Program-made: the position numbers and the translations under genes
Shown here: in pieces, positions 25,262-33,753 of the stretch
Position numbering within the stretch: the first letter of the stretch is position 1
Layout of the letters: every line of letters begins with the position of its first letter
Assembly: GCF_016703145.1 (NCBI RefSeq)
Contig: NZ_JADJCO010000003.1
Span: 620,001-684,000 of the forward strand
From: Ottowia sp.
GTDB taxonomy: Bacteria > Pseudomonadota > Gammaproteobacteria > Burkholderiales > Burkholderiaceae_C
Direction: 5' to 3'
Length of the DNA: 64,000 bases
Notes under the pieces: generated by a model
Database searches by the model: none
Seen by the model: the letters and a program-made list of their open reading frames with translations, nothing else
What the model was told of the DNA's origin: nothing

Positions 25262-25958
25262 ATGAAATTCTCGATCTTCCGCTTCAATCCCGAACACGAC
25301 GAGAAGCCGTGCATGCAGGACTACGAGATCGAGCCGCAGCCTGGCGAGATCATGCTGCTGGACGTCATCCTGCGCATCAAGGCGATGGACAACACGCTGA
25401 CGTTTCGCAAGTCCTGCCGCGAAGGCGTGTGCGGCTCCGATGCGATGAACATCAACGGTCGCAACGGGCTGGCGTGCATCACGCCGGTGCGCGGCTTGAA
25501 AGAGCCGGTGCGGCTGCGGCCGCTGCCGAGCTTCCCGGTCATTCGCGACCTGGTGGTGGACATGACCCGCTTCTTCAAGCAGTACCACTCGATCAAGCCG
25601 TACCTGCATCAACGCCGAGCCAGCGCCCGAGAAGGAGCGCCTGCAGTCGCCGGAGGACCGCGACAAGCTCGACGGCCTGTACGAGTGCATCCTGTGCGGC
25701 TGCTGCACCAGCCAATGCCCGTCGTCCTGGTGGAATCCAGAGAAATTCGTCGGACCCGCGGGGCTGCTGCAGGCGGAGCGCTTCATCGCCGACAGCCGCG
25801 ACCGGGCCACGCGGGACAGGCTCGACGACCTGAAGGGCGCCTACCGGCTGTTTCGCTGCCGCACGATCATGAATTGCACCGAGGTCTGCCCGAAGGGCCT
25901 GGCACCGTCGCGTGCCATCGAGAAGATCCGGCTGATGCTGGTCAAGGAGTCGTTCTGA
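25262..25958 (+). pseudogene. sdhB: Succinate dehydrogenase iron-sulfur subunit, frameshifted
   Basis: The first part (to ~25606) gives the 2Fe-2S ferredoxin domain with SCREGVCGSDAMNINGRNGL. After an extra C at 25607 the reading moves to another frame: [19 protein letters not shown], then the 4Fe-4S motif [12 protein letters not shown] and the 3Fe-4S motif [14 protein letters not shown] to the TGA at 25956. Removing one base restores a full ~230-residue SdhB. So this is either a young pseudogene or a base-call error. It directly follows sdhD after AGAGG and has no sdhA partner here. Confidence 0.85.
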
Positions 25959-26043
25959 AGCTGGAACGCCCCGGGATCGGCAAGCAGCCAGGGTTGCCTG
26001 CGGGCGGCCCGACGGGCGCGCAGACGGATGCGGGCGCCCCGGT

Positions 26044-26108
26044 TATGCATAAAAATGGCCTTGGTCCAGCGTCGATATTGGATCGGAAGCTATTGAATTA
26101 GTAGTAAC
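26044..26108 (-). repeat. Dispersed intergenic repeat, copy 6
   Basis: On the minus strand: CTAATTCAATAGCTTCC, CAATATCGACGCTGG, AAGGCC, ATTTTTATGC. It lies between the sdhB remnant and the permease gene; bases 25959-26043 show nothing recognisable. Confidence 0.7.
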
Positions 26109-26151
26109 CGGCCGTGCCCATGGCGCCGGCCGGACGGCGCCGGGCGGTCCG

Positions 26152-26185
26152 TACAATCGCCGCGCCACCGCCGCCGGTGGCTTTT
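26152..26185 (+). promoter_or_regulatory. -10 box and short hairpin in the permease leader
   Basis: TACAAT (26152-26157) looks like a -10 box. It is followed by GCCACC (26164-26169) pairing with GGTGGC (26176-26181) and then TTTT. The hairpin would sit at the very start of the transcript, 24 bases before the ATG, so it may be a weak attenuator or only a leader structure. Confidence 0.4.
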
Positions 26186-26208
26186 GCACTCCCAGCTGGA
26201 GCCGGCCG

Positions 26209-27483
26209 ATGGCACTTACCACCCCCACCACCAACCAGGCGCTGCGCCCCGTGGCCGCCGCCGAGCGCGTGTTCGGCTGGCACAACCACGCCGCGCTGTG
26301 GTTCAGCCTGGGCGTGGGCCTGCTGGTGCTGCAGATGGGCGCGCTGATCGCCCCCGCGCTGGGCCTGGCCGGCGCGCTGTGGGTGACCGGCGCCGGCTCG
26401 CTGCTGGGCGCGGCGCTGCTGGGCTGGGTGGCCTACATCGGCTGCGCCAGCGGCCTGGCCAGCGCGGGGCTGATGCACGCCGCGATGGGCGGGCGCTTCG
26501 CGCGCCTGCCGGTGCTGCTCAACATCGTGCAGCTGCTGGGCTGGGGCGCGTTCGAACTGGTGGTGATGCGCGAGGCCACCGTCGCCATCGTGCAGCGGCT
26601 GGGCTGGGCAGGGGCGTCGGCCGCGCTGCCGGCCGTGGCCACGCTGGCCTGGGGCGGCCTGCTGGCGGCGCTGATGCTGCTGCCCATGGTGCAGACGGTG
26701 CGCCGGCTGATCGCGCGCGTGGCGCTGCCGCTGGTGGCGCTGGCGCTGCTGTGGCTGACCTGGCAGCTGCTGGGCACGGCCGGCGCGCAGGGCTGGGGCG
26801 TGCTGTGGGCGCGGCCGGGCGACGGCAGCATGGGGCCGCTGGCGGCGCTGGACCTGGTGGTGGCCATGCCCGTGTCGTGGCTGCCGCTGGTGGCCGACTA
26901 CGCGCGCCACGGCCGCGGCGCGCGCGGCGCCTTCTGGGGCACCTGGGCCGGCTTCGCGCTCGCCAACGCCTGGTGCTACGGCCTGGGCGTGCTGGTGGCG
27001 CTGCTGATGCCGGGCACCGAGATGATGGCCGCCGTGCTGCTGGTGCAGGGCGGCCTGCTGACGCTGGCGTTGATTTTGCTGGACGAGGTGGACAACGCCT
27101 ACGGCGACGTCTACTCCGCCGCGCTGGGCGCGCACAGCCTGCGGCCGCGCCAGCCGCCGGGCCGCTGGGCGGTGGGCATCGCGCTGGCCTGCACCGCCAT
27201 GGCGCTGGTGCTGCCCATGCACGGCCTGGAGGCGTTCCTGATCCTGCTCAGCTCGGTGTGCACGCCGCTGTTCGGCGTCATCGTCGGCCGCCTGGCAGGC
27301 CGGCGCGATGCCGCCGCGCTGCTGGCGCGGGCGCCGCCGGTGCAGTGGACGTGCGTGGGCATCTGGCTGCTGGGCATCGCCACCTACCACGCCGCCGCGC
27401 AATGGGCGCCGCAGTGGGGCGCGGCGCTGCCGGCGTTCGGCCTCACGCTGCTGCTGGCCGGGTTGACGCGGCGCGTGGGGTAG
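26209..27483 (+). CDS. NCS1-family permease, probably CytX-like hydroxymethylpyrimidine transporter
   Basis: A 424-residue membrane protein with about twelve helices of the nucleobase-cation-symport-1 group. The N-terminal AERVFGWHNHAALWFSLGVG and the WLPLVADYARHGR segment match the CytX/CodB branch. CytX is named as a transporter of the thiamine precursor hydroxymethylpyrimidine because it usually follows a thiamine riboswitch; none is visible here, so cytosine or another base is also possible. It lies 8 bases before the broken MFS gene. Confidence 0.78.
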   Translation: MALTTPTTNQALRPVAAAERVFGWHNHAALWFSLGVGLLVLQMGALIAPALGLAGALWVTGAGSLLGAALLGWVAYIGCASGLASAGLMHAAMGGRFARLPVLLNIVQLLGWGAFELVVMREATVAIVQRLGWAGASAALPAVATLAWGGLLAALMLLPMVQTVRRLIARVALPLVALALLWLTWQLLGTAGAQGWGVLWARPGDGSMGPLAALDLVVAMPVSWLPLVADYARHGRGARGAFWGTWAGFALANAWCYGLGVLVALLMPGTEMMAAVLLVQGGLLTLALILLDEVDNAYGDVYSAALGAHSLRPRQPPGRWAVGIALACTAMALVLPMHGLEAFLILLSSVCTPLFGVIVGRLAGRRDAAALLARAPPVQWTCVGIWLLGIATYHAAAQWAPQWGAALPAFGLTLLLAGLTRRVG

Positions 27484-27491
27484 GGCGCCCC

Positions 27492-28558
27492 ATGACGCAG
27501 CCACCGCGCCGTCTTTCCGACCTCACCGGCGAACGCGCCTTCATGCGGCTGTGGGGCGCGCGCGTGCTGGGCACGGCGGCGCAGCAGATGCTGATGGTGG
27601 CCATCCGGCTGGCACATGTACGACCTCACCGCCAGCGCCTGGGACCTGGGGCTGGTGGGGCTGTTCCAGTCCGTGCCCGCGCTGGTGCTGGCGCTGTACG
27701 CGGGCCACGTGGTCGACCAGCACCATCGCGGCCGCATCCTGGCCGCCTGCCTGGCGGCGCAGGGCGCGGTGGCGCTGGCGCTGCTGGCGGCACACCTGGG
27801 CGGGCACGATGCGCGCGCCCTGCTGCTGGGGCTGTCGCTGGTGCTGGGGGCGGTGCGGGCGTTCCAGATGCCGGCGCAGCAGTCGCTCACGCCCCTGCTG
27901 GTGCCCACCGCGCTGCTGCCGCGCGCGATGGCCTTCAGCTCGGCCGGCCAGCAGGCGGCCATCATCGGCGGCCCGGCGCTAGGCGGCCTGCTGTTCGTGG
28001 CCGGCATGGGCGTGGTGTACGCCGCCAGCCTGGGGCTGTTCGGGGTGGCGGCGCTGCTCGCGGCCCGCTTGCGCTACGCCGCCGCGCGAGCCGGTCACCG
28101 CCGCCACGCTGCTGGCCGGCGTGCGCTTCATCTGGCAGCGCAAGCCTGTGCTGGGGGCCGTGTCGCTCGATCTGTTCGCCGTGCTGCTGGGCGGCGCGGT
28201 GGCGCTGCTGCCCCTGTACGCCAAGGAGATCCTGCACGCCGGCCCGTGGGGCCTGGGCCTGCTGCGCGGCGCGCTGGCGGTGTCCGGCGCGGCCGACATG
28301 GTGAACGTGGTGATCCGCCAGACCCTGGTGCAGCTGGAAACGCCCGACGCCATGCGCGGCCGCGTGAGCGCCGTCAACTCCATCTTCATCGGCGCCAGCA
28401 ACCAGCTGGGCGAGTTCGAGTCCGGCGCCACGGCCGCACTGCTGGGGCCCGTGGGCTCGGTGGTGGCCGGCGGCGTGGGCACGGTATTGGTGGCGCTGGC
28501 GTGGTTCAGGCTGTTCCCGCGGCTGGCCGGGCGGGATCGCATTGAGCCTAGTACGCCG
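27492..28558 (+). pseudogene. Broken MFS exporter gene (EntS-like)
   Basis: Three frames must be joined: MTQPPRRLSDLTGERAFMRL..., then after an extra C at 27605/27606 MYDLTASAWDLGLVGLFQ..., and after another +1 near 28087 EPVTAATLLAGVRFIWQRKP.... The second half runs straight from GLGLLRGALAVSG to ADMVNVVIRQT, where I expect ~50 more residues in intact relatives. The 3' end runs into a MITE at 28549. Intact relatives are major-facilitator exporters with 10-12 helices (enterobactin-exporter type). With two shifts, an internal loss and a foreign tail this gene is almost certainly dead. Confidence 0.8.
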
Positions 28559-28713
28559 GCACGGAGATATCGGAACGAAATGAAACCGATGGATTTGCGT
28601 TCAGGGCAAGGCGAAAACCGCAGCGATACCGGGCGGTATCGCGAGGATTTGCAACGCCGCCCTGGGCGCAAAGACGCGGCTTCATGTTCCGATATCTCCG
28701 TGTCGGCGCACTA
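28549..28713. mobile_element. 165-bp MITE with TA borders
   Basis: The outer ~26 bases form inverted repeats with two mismatches (core CACGGAGATATCGGAAC identical on both sides), and the inside is also roughly palindromic, including GCGATACC/GGTATCGC. Both ends abut TA, as for IS630-type elements. It encodes nothing and interrupts the 3' end of the MFS gene. Its ends resemble those of the adjacent IS630 element (shared GTAC...CACG...TCGGAACGAAATG pattern). Confidence 0.7.
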
Positions 28714-29906
28714 GTACATCAACACGCAAATTTCGGAACGAAATGCGTAGCGAGTTTCTGATCCGCATCCTGTCGAGTGAACCGCCATTCGATGGTTCGT
28801 CGCTGGTCGTTGCGCGCCTGCTGCCAAGCATCAACCTCGGATCGCAGCAGGTCGCGGTTGGGGATTCGCCGGTCCAGGCATTGACGACTCAAGATGCCGA
28901 TCTCGATCTCCGCCATGTTCAGCCAACTCGCGTGCTTGGGTGTGTGGTGGAACTGCACGCGACGCAAGAGCCTTGCGGCCGCGCGCCGGCCCAGCACATC
29001 GTCGAAGCACTTTCTGAAGTGAGTGTTCAGGTTGTCCAGCACCAGATGAACACGGCGTGCCTGGGCGTATGCGCCGGTGAGAAGCTCGCCGATGAAGGCC
29101 ACGAAGTCAACCTTGCCCCGGTGCGCGGTGACCGAGACGATGCGCTGGCCGGCCTTGGGTTCCACGGCCACGAACAGATTGGTGGTGCCGTGGCGCTTGT
29201 ACTCGTAGTCCTGTTTGAGCGGGCTGTGCGAGGCCATGGGCAGCGCCTCGCGACCGTGACCGAGGAGTTGCAAGCTCTTCTCGTCGATGCAGATCACGGG
29301 TTCGGCCTTGGACACCGGCCGCGCATACAGCTCGAGCAGGTTGTACATGCGCGCGCGGTACTCCTCGGTCAACGCCCCGATGCACCACATCAGTCGGCGC
29401 CAGGGCTTGAGGTCGTTTTTTGAGCATGCGTCGCACGGTTTCCCGACTCACCGTGCCCAGACCGGGCTCCTGGCGGGCAGCACGTTCGAGTTCGACCATC
29501 GTCCAGCGCTGCCGGCCCTTGGGAGGCGCCGAGCAGGCCAGTGCCGTCACCCGCGCTTGGGCGTCGGTGTCATACCGCGGAGGTCGACCCGAGCGCGCCA
29601 CGTCGAACACCGCCAGGTCGACCCCACCTTGCAGATACGCCGCGCGGGTGCGCCACACGGCGGTGCGACCGATGCCCAGCACGGCCATGATCCGGGCCTC
29701 CGGGATGCCCCGATCCAGGCATGACAGCACATGAGCGCGATTGACCTCCCGCGAAGAATGAACACCCTTGCTGCGAATTTCCTCGATGACCGAGCGATCC
29801 TCCTCGCTCAAGTGCAGTTCGGTCTGGCGCATGACAACTCCTTCGTGAGCCAAGTGGCAACGAATGGAGTCTATTCATGTTTCGTTAATTACGTGTCAAT
29901 GTACTA
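28712..29906. mobile_element. IS630-family insertion sequence
   Basis: About 1.2 kb, flanked on both sides by TA within CTAG. The ends GTACATCAACACGCAAATT and (reverse) GTACATTGACACGTAATT are imperfect inverted repeats. One minus-strand transposase gene, split by a T6/A6 slippery run, fills it. IS630 elements insert at TA and duplicate it. It sits directly beside the MITE and shares the central TA with it. Confidence 0.88.
28719..29832 (-). CDS. IS630-family transposase, expressed by -1 frameshifting
   Basis: The first frame begins at ATG 29832 after GAAGGAG and encodes a helix-turn-helix region (RIMAVLGIGRTAVWRTRAAY). At AAAAAAC (29416-29421 on the opposite strand) a -1 slip joins it to the second frame, which carries the DDE_3 core: CIDEKS, LVLDNLNTHF and HASWLNMAEIEIG (Asp, Asp and Glu). 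Programmed slippage on an A-run is well known in this family, so the split is probably functional rather than a mutation. The fused protein is ~370 residues. It moves the surrounding element by cut and paste. Confidence 0.88.
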
Positions 29907-30002
29907 GCGGCCTGGGTGATTTGCTAAGTGATTGGAAAATAAGGAGAATTTTCCGCTTGACAGATGTCTCATAATCCTCGGCCTCCAGGCCGGCGCCTTC
30001 GG

Positions 30003-30908
30003 CTATAGCACGCAATCGGGCGCGAAGCTGCCGCATGTCAGGCGCTCTCCCGCGCGATGGTGCGGCGCGTAGTCGAACACCGCGTAGTGTTGCATCGCGC
30101 AGTTGTCCCACAGCGCGAGCGAGTCCTTCTCCCAGCGGAAGCGAACCGCGAACTCCGGTCGCTGCAGCCAGGCGAACAGCATCTGCAGCAGGTGCTCGGA
30201 CAGATCCATGTGCAGACCGACGAGCCGCTTGGTCCAGATCGAGTTGACGTACAGGACGCGCCGCCCGGTCACCGGGTGCGTGATCACCACCGGGTGCACG
30301 ACCGCCGGGCTCTGCTCGATCATGCGCTGCTCGTAGCCGGCGGCGGAGATTCTTGGCGCAGCAAGGCCTTCGCGCGCCGCCGCTTCGGCCTCGCCCCGCA
30401 CGCGGCGATCGTACGCGCCGACGCGGCGGAAGTGCCACGGCAGGTCGTGCTCGGCCTGCAGGCTCGCAAGCATCTGCTGCATCGCGGGCCCCAATGCATC
30501 GAAGGCGGCGCCTGCGTGCATCCACAGCGTGTCGCCGCCCGTCGGCGGCACGTCGGTGAGTCGCAGAATCGACACCAGGTTGGGCCTGGCGCGAAAGCTC
30601 ACGTCGGTGTGCCAGCGGGCGGTGCCCGGCTCGTCCTCACCCTGGTTCGAGACGCGCTGAATGCACGGATACCCCGGCACGTGCGGAAAGAACTCGTGCT
30701 GCTCCATCTCGCCGAACACCGCGCCGAGGCGCACAAAGCTCTCGTGGTCGAGCGACTGCCTGCGCATGAACACGACGCCGTGGCGCCACAACGCCTGCTT
30801 GATCTCGTCGTAGACCGCGTCACGGCGCTCGCTCGCCAGCTCGACGCCGCCGATCAGCGCGCCGGCGGTCGGCGTCAGCGGCTCGACGCGGATATGCCGA
30901 TAGTCCAT
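30003..30908 (-). CDS. TauD/TfdA-family Fe(II)/2-oxoglutarate dioxygenase
   Basis: A 301-residue non-haem iron dioxygenase. Iron ligands are His100 and Asp102 in ARWHTDVSF and His274 in CAMQHYAVFDY; the 2-oxoglutarate-binding arginine is Arg285 or Arg289 in HHRAGERLTCG. TauD itself oxidises taurine to sulfite and aminoacetaldehyde; other members act on sulfate esters, herbicide ethers or hypophosphite. Position 10 bases after an ABC permease of the TauC/SsuC type makes an organosulfonate or similar substrate most likely. It ends 96 bases from the IS630 element. Confidence 0.85.
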   Translation of the reverse strand: MDYRHIRVEPLTPTAGALIGGVELASERRDAVYDEIKQALWRHGVVFMRRQSLDHESFVRLGAVFGEMEQHEFFPHVPGYPCIQRVSNQGEDEPGTARWHTDVSFRARPNLVSILRLTDVPPTGGDTLWMHAGAAFDALGPAMQQMLASLQAEHDLPWHFRRVGAYDRRVRGEAEAAAREGLAAPRISAAGYEQRMIEQSPAVVHPVVITHPVTGRRVLYVNSIWTKRLVGLHMDLSEHLLQMLFAWLQRPEFAVRFRWEKDSLALWDNCAMQHYAVFDYAPHHRAGERLTCGSFAPDCVL

Positions 30909-30918
30909 GGCAGGATCC

Positions 30919-31749
30919 TCATTGCCAATGCAGCAACCGCCGCTCGAGCCAGGTCATGACGCGCACGATCGCAACGCCGAGCGCGGCCAGCACCAGCACC
31001 AGCGCTATGACGCCGTTGACGTTGAAGGTCGCGCCCAGGTAAGCCAGTTTCTGCCCGATGCCGCGGTCCGAGGCGATGATCTCGGCGGCGATCACGACGA
31101 GCAGCGCATACACCAGTGCCAGCCGCAGACCGGAGAAGATCACTGGCACGGCCCCTGGCAGCGTGACCCGGAAGAACACCGTGGCCGGGCGCGCGCCGAG
31201 CGTGCGGCACAAGGTCAGATGATCGTCGTTCACGCCACGGATGCCGGCGACGGTGCTGGAGACGACGACGAAGAAGACCACCGAGAACCCGACCGCGATC
31301 TTGCTGCCGGGCCCGAGTCCGAACCACAGAATGAACAGCGGCGCAAGCGCGATGCGCGGCATCGCATTGAGCGCGCTGAAGTAGGGTTCGGCGAAGCGCT
31401 CCAGCGCCGGCCACGCGACGAACGCAAGGCCGACGCCGAACGCGAGCGCGCTGCCGAGCACGAACGAGATCAGCGCGGCCGCCATCGTCCAGCCGAGATC
31501 GATCCAGAATCGCGCCGTCGGCACGTGCTCCCAAAGGTAGCGCGCCACGCCGCTCGGCCGGCCGAAGAAGATCGGATCGAACCACCCGCGCGCAGCGGCC
31601 AACTCCCAGGCGCCGAGCAGCGCCGCGACGAAGATGGCGTGCGGCAACAGCGCGTCGAGGCGCAAGCCGCCCGGGCGCGCAGCACGCCGGGCTGCGCGAG
31701 AACGAAAGTCGAACGCCGGCAAGGCGTTCGCGTCGGAATCGCTCTTCAT
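30919..31749 (-). CDS. ABC transporter permease (TauC/SsuC type)
   Basis: A 276-residue inner-membrane permease with about six helices and the cytoplasmic coupling loop TLGARPATVFFRVTLPGAVPVIFSGLRLAL that contacts the ATPase. The ATG at 31749 overlaps the stop of the ATPase gene (ATGA), indicating translational coupling; in-frame upstream starts would sit inside the ATPase. Family members import taurine, alkanesulfonates, nitrate or thiamine precursors. Confidence 0.87.
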   Translation of the reverse strand: MKSDSDANALPAFDFRSRAARRAARPGGLRLDALLPHAIFVAALLGAWELAAARGWFDPIFFGRPSGVARYLWEHVPTARFWIDLGWTMAAALISFVLGSALAFGVGLAFVAWPALERFAEPYFSALNAMPRIALAPLFILWFGLGPGSKIAVGFSVVFFVVVSSTVAGIRGVNDDHLTLCRTLGARPATVFFRVTLPGAVPVIFSGLRLALVYALLVVIAAEIIASDRGIGQKLAYLGATFNVNGVIALVLVLAALGVAIVRVMTWLERRLLHWQ

Positions 31750-32525
31750 GACGCCCATCCCGCTTCGAGGTGCGACCACAGCGAGGCGTACAGCGCGTGG
31801 AACCGCGCATCCTTGTGCAGCAATCGGATCGAGCGCGGGCGCGGCAGGTCGATCGCGACGTCAGCCATGATGCGGCCCGGCCGCGACGACATCACCAGCA
31901 CGCGGTCCGACAGCGCCACGGCCTCGGCGAGATCGTGGGTGACGAAGAGCACTGCCTGCCCACGCTGTTCGCACAGGCGCAGCAGCAGGTCCTGCAATTG
32001 CAGTCGCGTCTGAGCGTCGAGCGCGCCGAAGGGTTCGTCCATGAGCAGCAGCGGCGCGCCGATCGCGAATGTGCGCGCCAGCGCGGTGCGCTGGCGCATT
32101 CCGTGCGACAGCGCCTTCGGGTAGTGGCGCTCGTAGCCGGCAAGGCCCACTTCGGCGAGCAATGCGTGGGCGCGGCGTTCGCTTTCGACCTTCGTCGCGC
32201 CGCGCACGCGCATGCCGAACGCGGCGTTGGCGAGGGCGTCGAGCCACGGCAGCAGACTGTCGCGCGCGAGCATGTAGGCCACCTGCGGGTTGCCTTCGCG
32301 CGGCGCGACGCCTGCGACGCGGATCGTGCCGCGCGCGGGAGCCGTGAGCAGGCCCGCGCAGAGGTTGAGCAGCGTCGTCTTGCCGCAACCGCTCGGCCCG
32401 ATGAGCGCCACGAACTCGCCTTCGTCGACGGACAGCGACACGTCGGACAGCACGGCCGCACCGGCCTCGAAGGCGAGGTGCACTCGCTCGACTTCGATCG
32501 CGGCGCGCACCTCGGTCAGGTTCAT
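31746..32525 (-). CDS. ABC transporter ATPase (TauB/SsuB type)
   Basis: A 259-residue ATPase with Walker A GPSGCGKTT, Q-loop in NPQVAYMLARDSLLPW, signature LSHGMRQR (a variant of LSGGMRQR), Walker B LLLMDEPFGALD and the H-switch in VTHDLAEAV. The signature motif has His in place of the second Gly, which is seen in some family members but is worth noting. It lies between the solute-binding protein gene (20 bases upstream) and the permease. Confidence 0.88.
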   Translation of the reverse strand: MNLTEVRAAIEVERVHLAFEAGAAVLSDVSLSVDEGEFVALIGPSGCGKTTLLNLCAGLLTAPARGTIRVAGVAPREGNPQVAYMLARDSLLPWLDALANAAFGMRVRGATKVESERRAHALLAEVGLAGYERHYPKALSHGMRQRTALARTFAIGAPLLLMDEPFGALDAQTRLQLQDLLLRLCEQRGQAVLFVTHDLAEAVALSDRVLVMSSRPGRIMADVAIDLPRPRSIRLLHKDARFHALYASLWSHLEAGWAS

Positions 32526-32545
32526 GACGTTTCGGCGTCGCGCGC

Positions 32546-33583
32546 TCAGCGCAGATCCAGCAGCGTGGACGTGTCCACGACGCGATCGATCTGCCCGCTG
32601 CGGTGCAGGTATTCGGCGGCGTGCTGCAGCGCCTTCGGGTCGAGGCTGAAGCGGTAGTTCGGCAGGCTGGGCGTGAGCATCGCGTCGACCACCGCCGCAG
32701 CCTGAGGGACGTCGATGTTGAACGTCTCGTTGGCCAGCTTGCGCACGGCTTCGAGGTTGGCCGGGTCGTGCGCCCACTGGTCGGCCTCGCGCATGGCCTT
32801 GCCGAGCGCGTCCAGCGCCGCCGCCTTCTTCTGCGCGTAGTCGCCGCGCACGACCAGCGCCACCGCGGCGCCCGACAACTTGACGATGTCGGGCGGGCCC
32901 TCGCCGTTGCCCGGATCGACGAGCAGGCGGCATACCTTCAATACCTCGCAGAACGCGGGCATCGGCTGGAACAGCATCATTGCGTCGACCTGCTTGCCGG
33001 TGAGCGCGGGCAGCGCCGTGTTCGGCGCGCCTACGGCGACGATCGTCACGTCGTCGGCCTTCATGCCGGCGCCCTGCAGCAGGGTGATGAGCTGAAACTC
33101 GGAGCTGGAGCCGCGTGCCACCACGCCGACCTTCTTGCCGGCGAGGTCGCGCATGACCGCCGGGTAGCCCTTGGCGGCGTTGGGCGTCTCGAGGTGGTTG
33201 CCGGCAAGCAGGAAGAAGACGGGGCTCGTGGCACCGCTGCCGATGACCTTCAGCGACGCGCCCTTCGCCACGGCCTGCAGGAACACCTCGGGTGGAGTCC
33301 ACGCGACTTCGATGTCGCCGGCGAGCAAGGTTTGCATGGCCACCGGAGCGCTGGGAAACGTGCGCGGCTCGCAGCGGATGCCGTGCTTGTCGCAGAGCTT
33401 GTGTGCCACCGCGATTCGGGCGAGGAAGTTGCCGATGCCGGGGTAGTCGGCGATGCGCACGGTCTCGGTCTGCGCCTGCGCCAGCGATGCAAAAGCAAAG
33501 CCGAGCGCGGCGATCGATCGGCCCAGGCGGCGCAGCGCCGGACGGCGGGCCGGCTCGGCGTGTGAAAGCGTGAAGGTGCTCAT
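32546..33583 (-). CDS. ABC transporter periplasmic substrate-binding protein (TauA/NMT1-like)
   Basis: A 345-residue binding protein of the NMT1/taurine/nitrate class. The signal sequence is long, with a basic N-region (RRPALRRLGRS) and a cleavage site near SLAQA-QTET (~residue 38). The mature start TVRIADYPGIGNFLARIAVAHK and the GARGSSSEF-like loop are typical. It is first in a four-gene leftward operon: binding protein, ATPase, permease, dioxygenase. The ligand is unknown. Confidence 0.85.
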   Translation of the reverse strand: MSTFTLSHAEPARRPALRRLGRSIAALGFAFASLAQAQTETVRIADYPGIGNFLARIAVAHKLCDKHGIRCEPRTFPSAPVAMQTLLAGDIEVAWTPPEVFLQAVAKGASLKVIGSGATSPVFFLLAGNHLETPNAAKGYPAVMRDLAGKKVGVVARGSSSEFQLITLLQGAGMKADDVTIVAVGAPNTALPALTGKQVDAMMLFQPMPAFCEVLKVCRLLVDPGNGEGPPDIVKLSGAAVALVVRGDYAQKKAAALDALGKAMREADQWAHDPANLEAVRKLANETFNIDVPQAAAVVDAMLTPSLPNYRFSLDPKALQHAAEYLHRSGQIDRVVDTSTLLDLR

Positions 33584-33753
33584 CGCGACGGTCCTTTCGG
33601 TCGATGCATCGACGGCGTCGATGACGATGCTACTATCACACTCGGCGCAGCGCGCTGTCCTCAGCCGCGTCTAAGCGCGCATGAATTGTTATAAATCTTT
33701 GTGAGCCGTTTCGGTTGGCGCGTGACGGCTCTTTTGGCGCCAGCGGAGGGAAC

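Noticed and set aside
26109..26208. Thiamine riboswitch before the CytX-like gene
   Set aside because: I looked for the CUGAGA and ACCUGAU-type conserved blocks and found neither in the 100-base leader.
28719..29832. Transposase as a pseudogene because it is split in two frames
   Set aside because: The break falls exactly at an A6-C slippery site, the usual programmed frameshift in IS630-type elements, and both halves are otherwise intact.
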